DNA of 64,000 nt from an uncultured Planktomarina sp. (lineage in GTDB: Bacteria > Pseudomonadota > Alphaproteobacteria > Rhodobacterales > Rhodobacteraceae), in NCBI GenBank assembly GCA_943788425.1, contig CALSQF010000012.1:1-64000 (forward strand). Direction: 5' to 3'. The position numbers were made by a program, and so were the translations under genes. Under the pieces are notes generated by a model. That model did not search any database and had not been told where the DNA came from. It saw only the letters and a list, made by a program, of their open reading frames with translations. How positions within the stretch are numbered: position 1 is the stretch's first letter; every line of letters starts with the position of its first letter. This document shows, piece by piece, positions 17,091-26,188 of the stretch.

Positions 17091-18878
17091 GTGTCAGATA
17101 TCAAACCGAAATTGCGATCCCAACAGTGGTTCAACAATCCCGACAATCAAGAGATGACAGCGCTCTATCTCGAACGCTATCTCAACTACGGTCTGACACG
17201 CCACGAGCTGCAATCGGGCAAGCCTATCATTGGCATTGCCCAGACCGGCAGCGACCTTAGCCCCTGCAATCGCCACCATATTGAACTGTCCAAACGGGTG
17301 CGTGATGGGGTCATTGCCGCCGGCGGCACGGTGATTGAAATTCCAGTGCATCCCATTCAGGAAACCGGCAAACGCCCAACGGCCATGTTGGACAGAAACC
17401 TGGCCTATCTGTCTTTGGTGGAAACCCTATTTGGTTATCCGATTGATGGGGTTGTGCTGAATATCGGCTGTGACAAAACCACCCCGGCTTTGTTGATGGC
17501 GGCCGCGACCGTCAATATTCCTGCCATTGCCCTATCCGTTGGCCCAATGCTCAACGGGTGGTTCGGCGGCAAGCGCACTGGCTCCGGCACGATCGTCTGG
17601 AAGGCCCGCGAGATGCAGGCCGCAGGTGAAATCGATGATGACGGCTTTATGGATATGGTGGCCTCCTCAACGCCTTCTGTTGGCTATTGCAACTCCATGG
17701 GCACCGCCACGACGATGAACTCCCTGGCCGAGGGGCTTGGTATGCAATTGCCCGGCTCTGCCGCCATCCCAGCGCCCTATCGAGAGCGCGGGCAGATCAG
17801 CTATGAAACCGGGCTGCGGATTGTCGATATGGTGCATGAAGATCTGCGACCTGACCGCATCATGACCCGCGAAGCCTTTGAGAACGCCATCGTGATCAAT
17901 TCAGCCATCGGCGGCTCTACCAATGCGCCAATTCACCTAAACGGCATTGCCAAACATCTTGGTGTGGCCTTGAACAATGATGATTGGCAAAAGCTCGGCC
18001 ATAAGGTGCCGCTTTTGGTCAACCTGCAACCAGCGGGCGAATATCTTGGCGAAGATTACCACCGGGCCGGTGGCGTGCCGGCGGTGGTCGGCGAATTGCT
18101 CGCCGCAGGGCTGCTGCCGCACCCGAATATCCTAACTGCCAATGGCAAAACCATTGCTGAGAATTGCCAAGATTGCCGCAGCACCAATACCAATGTGATC
18201 AAGCAGGTCACAGCGCCACTGGTTGATGCTGCCGGCTTTATCAATCTGAAAGGCAATCTGTTCGACAGCGCGATCATGAAAACTTCAGTGATCTCACAAG
18301 AGTTTCGCAGACGCTACCTGTCTGATCCGGCCAACCCAAATTGCTTTGACGGGCGTGCCATCGTCTTCGACGGGCCGGAAGACTTCCACCGTGGCATTGA
18401 TGATCCAAGCCTTAACATCGATGAGACCTGCGTCTTAATCATGCGCGGCGCCGGACCAATTGGCTATCCCGGCGGGGCGGAGGTCGTAAATATGCGCCCG
18501 CCGTCCTATCTTTTGACCAAGGGCATCACCTCTCTGCCCTGTTTGGGCGATGGGCGGCAATCGGGCACCTCTGGATCACCTTCAATCCTAAACGCCTCAC
18601 CGGAAGCGGCGGATGGTGGCGGCTTGGGTCTGGTGCAAACTGGCGATATGATCCGTATTAATCTGAATGCATGCACCGCCGATATGCTGGTTGAACCGGC
18701 CGAGCTTGAGCGCCGCAGGGCCGCTCTTGGCACGCGTCCCTTCACCCCTGACAGCCAAACCCCTTGGCAAGAATTGTTCCGCGAAAAAGTCAGACCCTTC
18801 TCAGAAGGCATGACTCTAGACGGGGCGCATGAATATCAAGACATCGCGCGCAAACATATGCCGCGTGACAACCACTAG
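17091..18878 (+). CDS. IlvD/Edd family sugar-acid dehydratase (L-arabinonate / xylonate type)
   Basis: The 595-residue protein starts at a GTG with an ACGAGGA site. Three cysteines, C59 (SPCN), C127 (IGCDK) and C200 (GYCNSMG), are placed like the 2Fe-2S ligands of L-arabinonate dehydratases, and a GTSGSPS motif (492-498) holds the likely catalytic serine region. These features point to the sugar-acid subgroup rather than the amino-acid enzyme dihydroxy-acid dehydratase. It would convert an aldonic acid to its 2-keto-3-deoxy acid. It lies 41 bp after the SDR and 10 bp before the FAH hydrolase, so the three form one operon. Confidence 0.88.
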   Translation: MSDIKPKLRSQQWFNNPDNQEMTALYLERYLNYGLTRHELQSGKPIIGIAQTGSDLSPCNRHHIELSKRVRDGVIAAGGTVIEIPVHPIQETGKRPTAMLDRNLAYLSLVETLFGYPIDGVVLNIGCDKTTPALLMAAATVNIPAIALSVGPMLNGWFGGKRTGSGTIVWKAREMQAAGEIDDDGFMDMVASSTPSVGYCNSMGTATTMNSLAEGLGMQLPGSAAIPAPYRERGQISYETGLRIVDMVHEDLRPDRIMTREAFENAIVINSAIGGSTNAPIHLNGIAKHLGVALNNDDWQKLGHKVPLLVNLQPAGEYLGEDYHRAGGVPAVVGELLAAGLLPHPNILTANGKTIAENCQDCRSTNTNVIKQVTAPLVDAAGFINLKGNLFDSAIMKTSVISQEFRRRYLSDPANPNCFDGRAIVFDGPEDFHRGIDDPSLNIDETCVLIMRGAGPIGYPGGAEVVNMRPPSYLLTKGITSLPCLGDGRQSGTSGSPSILNASPEAADGGGLGLVQTGDMIRINLNACTADMLVEPAELERRRAALGTRPFTPDSQTPWQELFREKVRPFSEGMTLDGAHEYQDIARKHMPRDNH

Positions 18879-18888
18879 GAGTTTTTTT

Positions 18889-19737
18889 ATGAAATTAGTC
18901 CGCTATGGCGACATTGGCGCAGAGCGCCCCGGTTTGATCGATCGCGAAGGCATGCTGCGCGACCTTTCAGATCATGTGACAGATATCAACGGAAGCGTGC
19001 TCGGCGATGCGGCCTTGGCCCGCCTACGGGCGCTGGATCCAAGCGCCTTGCCTGCGGTTACCGGGTCACCGCGCCTAGGCCCAGTTGTGGGCGATATCGG
19101 CAAGTTTCTCTGCATCGGTTTGAATTATTCCGACCACGCGGCAGAAACCGGAGCCGCCATCCCTGAACATCCCATTTTGTTTTTCAAAGCCAATTCCGCC
19201 ATCGTCGGCGCCAATGATGATGTGGTAATGCCCCGCGGCTCGACCCATACCGATTGGGAAGTAGAACTTGGCGTGGTAATTGGCACAGCGGCAAAATATG
19301 TCAGCGAAGACGAGGCTTTGAACCATGTGGCCGGCTATTGCATCGTGAACGATGTGTCAGAGCGGCACTTTCAAACGCAGCTGACCGGGCAATGGACCAA
19401 GGGCAAAAGCTGTGACACCTTCGGCCCCACCGGCCCCTATCTCGTCACGCGCGATGAAATTGCCAATCCGCAGGCTCTCAACATGTCACTGGATGTGAAC
19501 GGCAAACGCATGCAAACCGGCAATACGGCGACCATGATCTTCACGGTCGCGCAAATTATCAGCCACCTGTCTCACCTCATGACGCTCCACCCCGGAGATG
19601 TCATCACCACCGGAACCCCTCCGGGCGTGGGGATGGGCATGAAACCGGAGCCGGTCTACCTCAAGCCCGGCGATGTGATGGAGCTTGAAATCTCTGGCCT
19701 GGGCAAGCAGCGCCAAACCGTGCGCCAAGACGCATAA
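18889..19737 (+). CDS. Fumarylacetoacetate hydrolase family protein, likely diketo-acid hydrolase
   Basis: The 282-residue protein has the FAH fold signature FLCIGLNYSDHAAETG (73-88) and the metal ligands E124 and E126 (in TDWEVELG) and D155 (in VNDVSER). The late motif VITTGTPPGVGMGMKP is also typical. Family members cleave C-C bonds of diketo acids with Mg2+. In non-phosphorylative rhamnose and fucose routes, a close relative hydrolyses 2,4-diketo-3-deoxy acids to pyruvate and lactate; the neighbouring SDR and dehydratase fit that scheme. An AGGAG site at 18877-18881 fixes the ATG. The alternative is acylpyruvase activity, common in this family. Confidence 0.9.
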   Translation: MKLVRYGDIGAERPGLIDREGMLRDLSDHVTDINGSVLGDAALARLRALDPSALPAVTGSPRLGPVVGDIGKFLCIGLNYSDHAAETGAAIPEHPILFFKANSAIVGANDDVVMPRGSTHTDWEVELGVVIGTAAKYVSEDEALNHVAGYCIVNDVSERHFQTQLTGQWTKGKSCDTFGPTGPYLVTRDEIANPQALNMSLDVNGKRMQTGNTATMIFTVAQIISHLSHLMTLHPGDVITTGTPPGVGMGMKPEPVYLKPGDVMELEISGLGKQRQTVRQDA

Positions 19738-19743
19738 AACACG

Positions 19744-19773
19744 CCCCACCTGTGAGGCCGCTCATGGGTGGGG
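19744..19773 (+). terminator. Hairpin after the sugar-acid operon
   Basis: A 7-bp GC-rich stem (CCCCACC / GGTGGGG) spans a 16-nt loop just after the FAH gene. No T-run follows, so termination here is plausible but weakly supported. Confidence 0.4.
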
Positions 19774-19802
19774 AGATCCAAATGTGACCCCTCTGCCCTC
19801 CC

Positions 19803-20128
19803 ATGACTGCCATTTCCACCATACGCAATCTTGGACCGGCCATGGAAGCCCAGTTAAATGCGGCCAGTATCCCGACCGCGGAGGCCTTACAGGCCTGCGG
19901 CGCAGATGAGGCCTACCGCCGATTGCTCCGCTCCGGCGCGCGGCCGCATTTCATCGCCTATTATGTGCTGCATATGCCGCTTCAAAGCCGCCCATGGAAC
20001 GATTGCAAAGGTGCGGAAAAGCTTCCCTGCGCGGAAATTTCGACGCGCTGGTCGCCGAGCACCGGGGCCTCAACGAACACGGCATTGAAAAAATCCTAGA
20101 TCGCATCGGCACAGGCCCGCGGCGATAA
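19803..20128 (+). pseudogene. TfoX C-terminal-domain protein, split by a -1 frameshift
   Basis: The frame from 19803 reads ISTIRNLGPAMEAQLNAA, then SGARPHFIAYYVLHMPLQSR and PWNDCKGAEK, the helical C-terminal domain of TfoX/Sxy. It then loses sense after GAEK (about 20020). The frame one base back continues LRGNFDALVAEH, GLNEHGIEKILDRIG to a TAA at 20126. Restoring one G in the AAAAG(G)CTT context gives a ~108-residue, domain-only protein. The family name comes from competence regulators, but stand-alone C-terminal domains have no proven role. It is either a pseudogene or a sequencing error. Confidence 0.75.
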
Positions 20129-20156
20129 AAAAGGCCACACCCCGAAGGATGCAGCC
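20127..20156 (-). terminator. Rho-independent terminator of ndk
   Basis: Read on the minus strand, a 10-bp stem (GGCTGCATCC / GGGTGTGGCC, with three G-U pairs) closes on a TTCG tetraloop and is followed by six Ts. It lies 22 bp beyond the ndk stop and overlaps the end of the convergent TfoX-like gene. Confidence 0.8.
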
Positions 20157-20177
20157 CTGAAACCCGAGGGGTTTTAG

Positions 20178-20606
20178 TTAGCCAACCAGTTCAAGACCCG
20201 AAAAGAAATAGGCAATCTCTTGTGCGGCAGTCTCGGGCGCATCTGAACCATGCACGGAGTTTTCACCAACGGATTCAGCAAATTCTGCGCGGATGGTGCC
20301 GGGGGCGGCATCTGCGGGATTGGTTGCGCCCATGACTTCACGGTTCTTGGCAATGGCGGCTTCGCCTTCCAAAACCTGCGCTACGATCGGAGCGGAGGCC
20401 ATAAATTCGCACAGCTCACCGTAAAACGGGCGCTCTTTATGCACCGCATAGAATTCACCGGCCTGAGCCATGGTCAAGTGAATACGTTTTTGCGCCACAA
20501 TGCGCAGGCCAGCCTCTTCAAATTTGGCATTGATCTTGCCAGTAAGGTTACGGCGGGTTGCATCGGGTTTGATGATTGAGAATGTGCGTTCCAGAGCCAT
20601 GTTCAA
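20178..20606 (-). CDS. ndk: Nucleoside diphosphate kinase
   Basis: The 142-residue protein starts [19 protein letters not shown], with the conserved KPD near residue 14, and contains the active-site histidine in the motif [12 protein letters not shown]. Length and motifs are standard. It transfers the gamma-phosphate between nucleoside triphosphates and diphosphates through a phosphohistidine, balancing nucleotide pools in the cytosol. An alternative start two codons in (MALERTFS) is equally good. A tetraloop terminator follows directly. High confidence. Confidence 0.97.
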   Translation of the reverse strand: MNMALERTFSIIKPDATRRNLTGKINAKFEEAGLRIVAQKRIHLTMAQAGEFYAVHKERPFYGELCEFMASAPIVAQVLEGEAAIAKNREVMGATNPADAAPGTIRAEFAESVGENSVHGSDAPETAAQEIAYFFSGLELVG

Positions 20607-20762
20607 GGGCCTTTCTGTTGCGGATTGATATTGACCGGCGCGTTAGCATGCGGCGGAGAGATTGGAAAGCCTTGATTGCGCCGCAGGCAGCCGCGGCGGG
20701 GCAAGATTGCGCAGGCCGCCGCTCTGGGCTATCAAGGGGCATATTTAGACAAGTTTATTTAA

Positions 20763-22564
20763 ATGCCGTTAAAAGATTACGACAAACCCGCTGAAAAAGC
20801 ATTGATCGCATTCTGCCGCGCGGGGCTAGGTCTGCAAATCAGTAACGTACGACCAACAAAGGGCAATGACGAAAACACCATCCGCGCCGGGTTGATCCGG
20901 GAGCTGTTGCTGGGCACCGAAGATTGCAAACTCCCGGCCCAAGGGCTGCACATTTGGGGCGCATGGATCGATGAACATCTGTCCCTTACAGGCGAGGCCG
21001 TGCCGGTGCCGCTGGGGCTGCTCAACTGCACCCTGAAAAAAGATGTAATTCTGCAGGATTGCACCCTGTCCGGGCTCTATCTGACCGGCACGCGGCTGCC
21101 GGCAATGCTTGCCCAACGACTGCGGTGCAGCAGCAGCCTGCATCTGAGGGATGGATTTGAAGCAAGTGGCCCAGTCGATCTGGGCGGCGCGAAGATTGCC
21201 GGGGATCTGGACTGTAACGGCGATAAGTTTTTGGCAAAAGATGTGGCGCTGCGCTTTGACACCATAACAGTCGGGGCCAGTATGCTTTTGCGTAACGATT
21301 TTGAGGCCAAAGGAAAGGTTGATCGCAGCGGCGCGAATATCACCGGGCAGCTGGATTGTGCGCGCAGCAAATTTACAACAAAACCTGTGGCGCTGCACTG
21401 TGACACCATAACCGTCGGGGCCAATGTGTGTTTGTCAGACGGATTTGCGGTCCAAGGAGAAGTTAATCTGGCCGGCGCGAAGATTGGCGGGCAGCTGGCC
21501 TGTAGGGATGGCAAGTTTTGGGCCGAACCTGAGGCGCTGACATGTTATGCTACCACAGTCGGGGTCGATGCGGTTTTGTCAGGCGGATTTGAGGCCCGAG
21601 GCAAGGTCAAATTAACCCGAGCAGAGATTGCTGGGAATTTGGATATGTCCGGCGCCAAACTCGCCAAAGGGTTAATTGCCTCTGGGATGCGGGTGCGGGA
21701 CGGGTTTTTCTGGCGGGGTGTACAGGGGGACGGGATCACAGTTGAATTGATCGACGTCCAGGTTGGCACCCTCATGATCCGTCGGGGTCGTGGGATCCTG
21801 TGAAGAAACTGTGCCTGTCCTCTTTTCGCTATGACCGCATTGACAGCGACATGGATGTGCAAGAGCGCCTGGACTGGCTGGCCAAACATGGCGATACTGT
21901 CAGCCGCTTAACCCCGGCGCCCTATGTACAGCTGGCCAATGTCTTGCGCCAGCAGGGGTTTGCTAGGGAAGCCGCTCAGGTATTGATCCTGCGCGAAGAC
22001 AAGCAGCGCGCGGTCGAATGGGACGCAGCGATCACCGGCATGGACGGCACGTTGCGGCGAGAATGGGCGGGCTATGCTCACGTGTTTCTGCATTTCTTAA
22101 GCTGGGTTTTCAAATGGATATTCGGATATGGTCACCAGCCCACGCGGGTCTTGCCCTGGATCGCCATAATCTTTGCGGTCACCTTCTGCTTTGCCGAGCA
22201 AACCCACCGCCGCGGGCAATTCGCACCGACCTCCGCTGTCGTGCTCAAGTCGCCAGAATGGCTGCGCAGCTTCCCAAACACGCCCCTCCCAGCCGACTCG
22301 CCGCTCTGGCGTGCGCAATTGGATGCTTGGGTCAAGACCGAACCCGGGCGCGACTATGAAAGCTTTAGCGCATGGCTCTATGCGCTGGATCTGTTTATCC
22401 CGCTGGATGCTTTGGGGCAGTAGAAAAATTGGGCCCCCTCGGCATCCCGCAGCGCATGGGGGAAATGGGGTCACTGGCTGCGCTGGCTGGTGCAAATGGC
22501 CGGCTGGGTGATTACGGCCATGGGCGCGGCGGTGGTTGCCGGGTTGATCGGTCGGCGGGATTGA
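20763..22564 (+). pseudogene. Beta-helix/pentapeptide-like repeat membrane protein, broken by a frameshift and an in-frame stop
   Basis: The first frame (20763-21803) encodes a repeat-rich domain whose units read like VDLGGAKIAGDLDC and VNLAGAKIGGQLAC. It stops just after a -1 shift near 21775: adding one G (ATG-GAT) joins it to the frame reading SGSWDPVKKLCLSSFRYDRI. That frame continues through MDVQERLDWL and a membrane segment near WVFKWIFGYG to TAG at 22421-22423. Beyond the TAG the same frame stays coding-like (HWLRWLVQMAGWVITAMGAA) to a TGA at 22562. So there are two lesions in one gene. The repeats resemble proteins loosely annotated as pentapeptide-like or 'membrane-associated oxidoreductase'; I assign no function. 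Confidence 0.75.
21174..21605 (+). repeat. Three tandem 144-bp (48-codon) repeats
   Basis: Units at 21174-21317, 21318-21461 and 21462-21605 have exactly equal length and in-frame similarity, each beginning V-D/N-x-x-x-A-x-I-x-G-x-L-x-C and containing TVGA/TVGV in the middle. A partial fourth unit follows from 21606. They form the repeat domain of the broken gene around them. Confidence 0.85.
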
Positions 22565-22595
22565 CCTTTGCTGCGCTTCGCGTCATGGGAGGGCC

Positions 22596-24437
22596 ATGCT
22601 GAAAATCCAAGACATCACCTATGCCGTCGATGGCCGCCGCTTGTTTGAGGGCGCCAGTGCGACCATTCCCACCGGCCATAAAGTGGGCTTTGTCGGCCCC
22701 AATGGCACCGGAAAAACCACGCTTTTTCGCATTATCCGCGGGGAATTGGCACTGGAAAGCGGCTCTATTGAACTACCGCGTCGGGCCAAGATTGGCGGCG
22801 TGGCGCAAGAGGCCCCGGCCAATGACCTGTCGCTGCTCGATACGGTCTTGGCCGCAGATGTCGAGCGGGCGGCGCTTTTGGCCGATACCAGCGAAGATCC
22901 CAACAGAATAGCCGAGGTGCAAACCCGTCTGACCGATATTGATGCCTGGTCCGCCGAAGGGCGCGCCTCTGCCATTCTCAAAGGATTGGGCTTTGATGAA
23001 GCCGCGCAAAAACGCCCCTGCGCTGATTTTTCGGGCGGTTGGCGCATGCGGGTGGCCCTGGCGGCGGTTTTGTTTTCCGCGCCAGATCTTTTGCTGCTGG
23101 ATGAGCCGACCAACTATCTCGATCTTGAGGGCACCATCTGGCTCGAGGCCTTTCTGGCGCGCTATCCGCATACTGTGGTGGTGATCAGCCACGACCGCGA
23201 CCTGCTCAATCGCGCGGTGGGCGGGATCTTGCATCTCGAGAACAAGCAATTGACCTTCTACCAAGGCAATTACGACACATTTGCCAAAACCCGCGCCGCG
23301 AAACGCGCCGTGCAAGCGGCTGCCGCGAAAAAGCAATCGGCGCAGCGCGAACATTTGCAAAGTTTTGTCGATCGCTTCAAAGCCAAGGCCTCCAAAGCCA
23401 AACAAGCGCAATCGCGCGTGAAAGCGCTCGAGCGGATGGAGCTTATCACGCCGCCTGAGGAAGTGGCAAAGCGGGTCTTCACCTTCCCGCAGCCCGAAGA
23501 GCTTTCACCGCCAATTGTTGCCATTGAGAATGGGGCCGTGGGCTATGGCGGCCCAGATATTCTGTCTCAGCTGGAGCTACGGATTGATCAAGACGATCGT
23601 ATCGCGCTTCTGGGCAAGAATGGTGAGGGGAAATCCACCCTTTCGAAATTGATCTCCGGTCGGCTCAAGACCTCTGCTGGGCGGTTAGTAACCCACAATA
23701 AATTGCGCATTGGCTATTTCGCACAGCATCAGGTCGATGAGCTGAAACTGGACGAAACACCGCTGCAACATCTGCAATCGGAACGCCCCGATCACAGCCC
23801 GGCCCGCCTGCGCGCCATGCTCTCAGGCTTTGGCCTGGGGCCCGATCAGGTCGATACCGTGGTTGCGCGCTTGTCAGGTGGGCAAAAGGCGCGCCTGTCG
23901 CTCTTACTGGCCACATTGGATGCGCCGCATATGCTGATTTTGGATGAGCCAACAAACCATCTGGATATCGAAAGCCGCGAGGCATTGGTGCAAGCGCTGA
24001 CAACATATTCTGGCGCGGTGATCTTGGTCAGCCATGACATGCATCTTCTATCGCTCGTCGCCGACCGATTGTGGTTGGTCTCAAGCGGGCGGGTCACACC
24101 TTTTGACCAAGATCTTTCGGCCTATCGCGATTTTCTTCTCGGCGGCGCGGCGCCTAAGAAATCCTCTGAAAAGCCGAAAGTCAAAAAGCCTGGACGCGAG
24201 CATCGGATTGCGGCGCGCAGCGAGCTAAAGCGCGCCGAGGAGCGTATCGAGAAAATCACTGTGATGCATGAAAAGTTACAAGAAAAGCTCGCAGATCCAA
24301 AGCTCTATGAAGATCACAATGCCACCGACCTTGCGGTTTGGCAAAAAAAGTTTCATGAAGTTGAAACGGCCCTATTGCGGGCCGAAAAGCTATGGCTGAG
24401 CGCCAGTGAAACTTTAGAGAAATTAGACAATGGTTAA
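22596..24437 (+). CDS. ABC-F family ATPase
   Basis: The 613-residue protein has two ABC domains and no membrane segment. Walker A motifs are GPNGTGKTT (about 34-42) and GKNGEGKST, the signatures are FSGGWRMR and LSGGQKAR, and the Walker B motifs are LLLLDEPTNYLD and MLILDEPTNHLD. A long basic linker rich in A and K joins them, and the C terminus is a coiled-coil extension as in Uup-type members. ABC-F proteins act on ribosomes or nucleic acids instead of transport. The start ATG has a GGAGGG-type site. It overlaps marC by 8 bp. Confidence 0.94.
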   Translation: MLKIQDITYAVDGRRLFEGASATIPTGHKVGFVGPNGTGKTTLFRIIRGELALESGSIELPRRAKIGGVAQEAPANDLSLLDTVLAADVERAALLADTSEDPNRIAEVQTRLTDIDAWSAEGRASAILKGLGFDEAAQKRPCADFSGGWRMRVALAAVLFSAPDLLLLDEPTNYLDLEGTIWLEAFLARYPHTVVVISHDRDLLNRAVGGILHLENKQLTFYQGNYDTFAKTRAAKRAVQAAAAKKQSAQREHLQSFVDRFKAKASKAKQAQSRVKALERMELITPPEEVAKRVFTFPQPEELSPPIVAIENGAVGYGGPDILSQLELRIDQDDRIALLGKNGEGKSTLSKLISGRLKTSAGRLVTHNKLRIGYFAQHQVDELKLDETPLQHLQSERPDHSPARLRAMLSGFGLGPDQVDTVVARLSGGQKARLSLLLATLDAPHMLILDEPTNHLDIESREALVQALTTYSGAVILVSHDMHLLSLVADRLWLVSSGRVTPFDQDLSAYRDFLLGGAAPKKSSEKPKVKKPGREHRIAARSELKRAEERIEKITVMHEKLQEKLADPKLYEDHNATDLAVWQKKFHEVETALLRAEKLWLSASETLEKLDNG

Positions 24438-25071
24438 TATGATTGAGACCCTGCCGCTGATTTGGGCCTTTGCGACGTTATTCGTCGTGATGGATCCCAT
24501 CGGTTTGGCACCGATATTCGTGGCCCTGACTCAAGGTATCGAGCCAACAAAGCGCAAGGCGATTGGGCTGCGAGCCTGTGTGATCGCCTTTGTTATTCTG
24601 GCGCTCTTTGGCTTTTTTGGCGATGCGGTATTGGGCTTTGCAGGCATCTCTATGCCAGCCTTTCAAATTGCCGGGGGAGCCCTATTGTTCTTAACCGCAA
24701 TGGAAATGCTATTTGAGCTGCGCGCCAAGCGGCGCAGCACCAAAGGAGATGAGCTGGACGATGATGACCGCGATCCATCAGTCTTTCCCCTGGCCACGCC
24801 CTTGATTGCCGGGCCCGGGGCGATTGCGTCGATCATTTTGTTGATCAATGAGGCACAGGGCAATCTTTTGCAGCAAATAAGCGTGATCGTTGTGATGGGC
24901 GCGGTGGTCCTCGCGACCTTTGTCCTCTTCATGCTCGCAGGATTTATGGAGCGCGCTTTGGGGCAAACAGGAATTTTGGTGGTCAGCCGGGTCTTGGGCA
25001 TGCTATTGGCGGCGCTGGCGGTGCAATTTATCTTAAACGGATTGCTGGGCTTTAGCGCGACCTTTGGCTAA
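24430..25071 (+). CDS. MarC family integral membrane protein
   Basis: The 213-residue protein has six predicted membrane segments and the family's VVMDPIGLAPIFVALT start and PLATPLIAGPGAIAS motif in the middle. MarC (UPF0056) proteins sit in the inner membrane; despite the name, no clear role in multiple antibiotic resistance is established. The start overlaps the end of the ABC-F gene by 8 bp and the next gene starts 29 bp later, giving a three-gene unit. Family call firm, function unknown. Confidence 0.93.
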   Translation: MVNMIETLPLIWAFATLFVVMDPIGLAPIFVALTQGIEPTKRKAIGLRACVIAFVILALFGFFGDAVLGFAGISMPAFQIAGGALLFLTAMEMLFELRAKRRSTKGDELDDDDRDPSVFPLATPLIAGPGAIASIILLINEAQGNLLQQISVIVVMGAVVLATFVLFMLAGFMERALGQTGILVVSRVLGMLLAALAVQFILNGLLGFSATFG

Positions 25072-25100
25072 GGGCTCGCGCGCGCGATCTGGAGGCGGAC

Positions 25101-25685
25101 ATGAGCGGCGAGTCACTTGCAAGTCTTGGATATTTAGCCCTGCTGCTGGTGGCTTTGGGCGGCGCCTATTTGGCGAGCCACCGCCAATCGGTCGGCAAAT
25201 CGCTGCAAATGGCTCTTGTCTGGGGGATGATTTTCCTGGGCTGCATGGCCGTTTACGGGCTCTGGGGCGATATCAGTCGTGATTATGGCCGCAACAGCTT
25301 GCCCATCACCCAGCAGGACGGCACCATTGCCCTGCCCCGTGCGCCCGATGGGCATTACTATGTGACAGCTGAGGTGAACGGTGCTGCAATTGATTTTCTG
25401 GTCGATACCGGGGCCAGTGATATCGTCTTATCGCGCGCAGATGCCGCCCGCATTGGGTTTGATTTGGAGAAACTGGCGTTTTTGGGCAGTGCGCGCACGG
25501 CAAATGGCATTGTGCCCATCGCCTATAGCCGCCTCAAAACCATTCAGCTTGGTCCCTATTTGGACCAAGGAGTCTCGGTCGCAATCAATGGCGGAGAGAT
25601 GGAAAAGAGCCTGTTGGGTATGAGCTACCTGGGGCTTTTCGGGCGCATTGAAATTGCCCAGGATCAACTGATCCTGCGCCGCTGA
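25101..25685 (+). CDS. Membrane-anchored retropepsin-like (clan AA) aspartic protease
   Basis: The 194-residue protein has two N-terminal membrane segments (about residues 8-26 and 37-56) followed by a single aspartic protease domain with active-site motif DTGAS at 102-106, preceded by HYYVTAEVNGA and later SLLGMSYLG. It matches the TIGR02281 clan AA family common in alphaproteobacteria, whose catalytic domain probably dimerises and faces the periplasm. Substrates are not known. It is the last gene of the ABC-F/marC unit and is convergent with holC. Confidence 0.9.
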   Translation: MSGESLASLGYLALLLVALGGAYLASHRQSVGKSLQMALVWGMIFLGCMAVYGLWGDISRDYGRNSLPITQQDGTIALPRAPDGHYYVTAEVNGAAIDFLVDTGASDIVLSRADAARIGFDLEKLAFLGSARTANGIVPIAYSRLKTIQLGPYLDQGVSVAINGGEMEKSLLGMSYLGLFGRIEIAQDQLILRR

Positions 25686-25717
25686 ACCAGCTTACTTAGA
25701 GATGTTTTGGCCGGCCG

Positions 25718-26188
25718 CTAGGCCGTGCTGGCGGCTTTTTCCGCCTGAAGTTCCCAATTGCCTTGGGCTTGGCTCCAATATTTCGCCGCGAGCCCTGCCT
25801 CTGTTAGGGACCTCCATTGCGACCGCGCCGTTTGCATGTGCAGCCCATTGTCATCTTGAAACAGGATACACACGCGCTTGCTGGCTAAGACCTCATCGGC
25901 GGTAACGGCGCTGCCACCGACACAAATCAAACAGTCGTGCTGTGCCTTATGCCCCTCCAGCGCAAGCAGTACAGGTTGATCGGCCTCCTGGGCTGCGCCG
26001 GCGAGCCCATGGGTCAGGAACTCTTCAGCGGGGCCTTGCCACAGTGCATCGTCGAGCTGACGAATCTCTGCCTCCTCGCGGCCACGGATCAACACCCGCC
26101 AGCCATTGGCGAGACATTTGCCCAAAAGTGGGCGCAGGGCCTGATCGACCCTCTGGCGCGTGAGATGGTAAAAGTAGACCTCACTCAC
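25718..26188 (-). CDS. holC: DNA polymerase III subunit chi
   Basis: The 156-residue protein starts VSEVYFYHLTRQRVDQAL from a GTG at 26188, which overlaps the pepA stop by 8 bp (GTGAGTGA); longer in-frame starts would lie fully inside pepA. Later motifs such as LLGKCLANGWRVLIRG and the LCF-like RVCILFQDDN fit HolC. Chi links the clamp loader to single-strand-binding protein at the replication fork. The pepA-holC pairing is standard in Rhodobacterales. Confidence 0.92.
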   Translation of the reverse strand: MSEVYFYHLTRQRVDQALRPLLGKCLANGWRVLIRGREEAEIRQLDDALWQGPAEEFLTHGLAGAAQEADQPVLLALEGHKAQHDCLICVGGSAVTADEVLASKRVCILFQDDNGLHMQTARSQWRSLTEAGLAAKYWSQAQGNWELQAEKAASTA

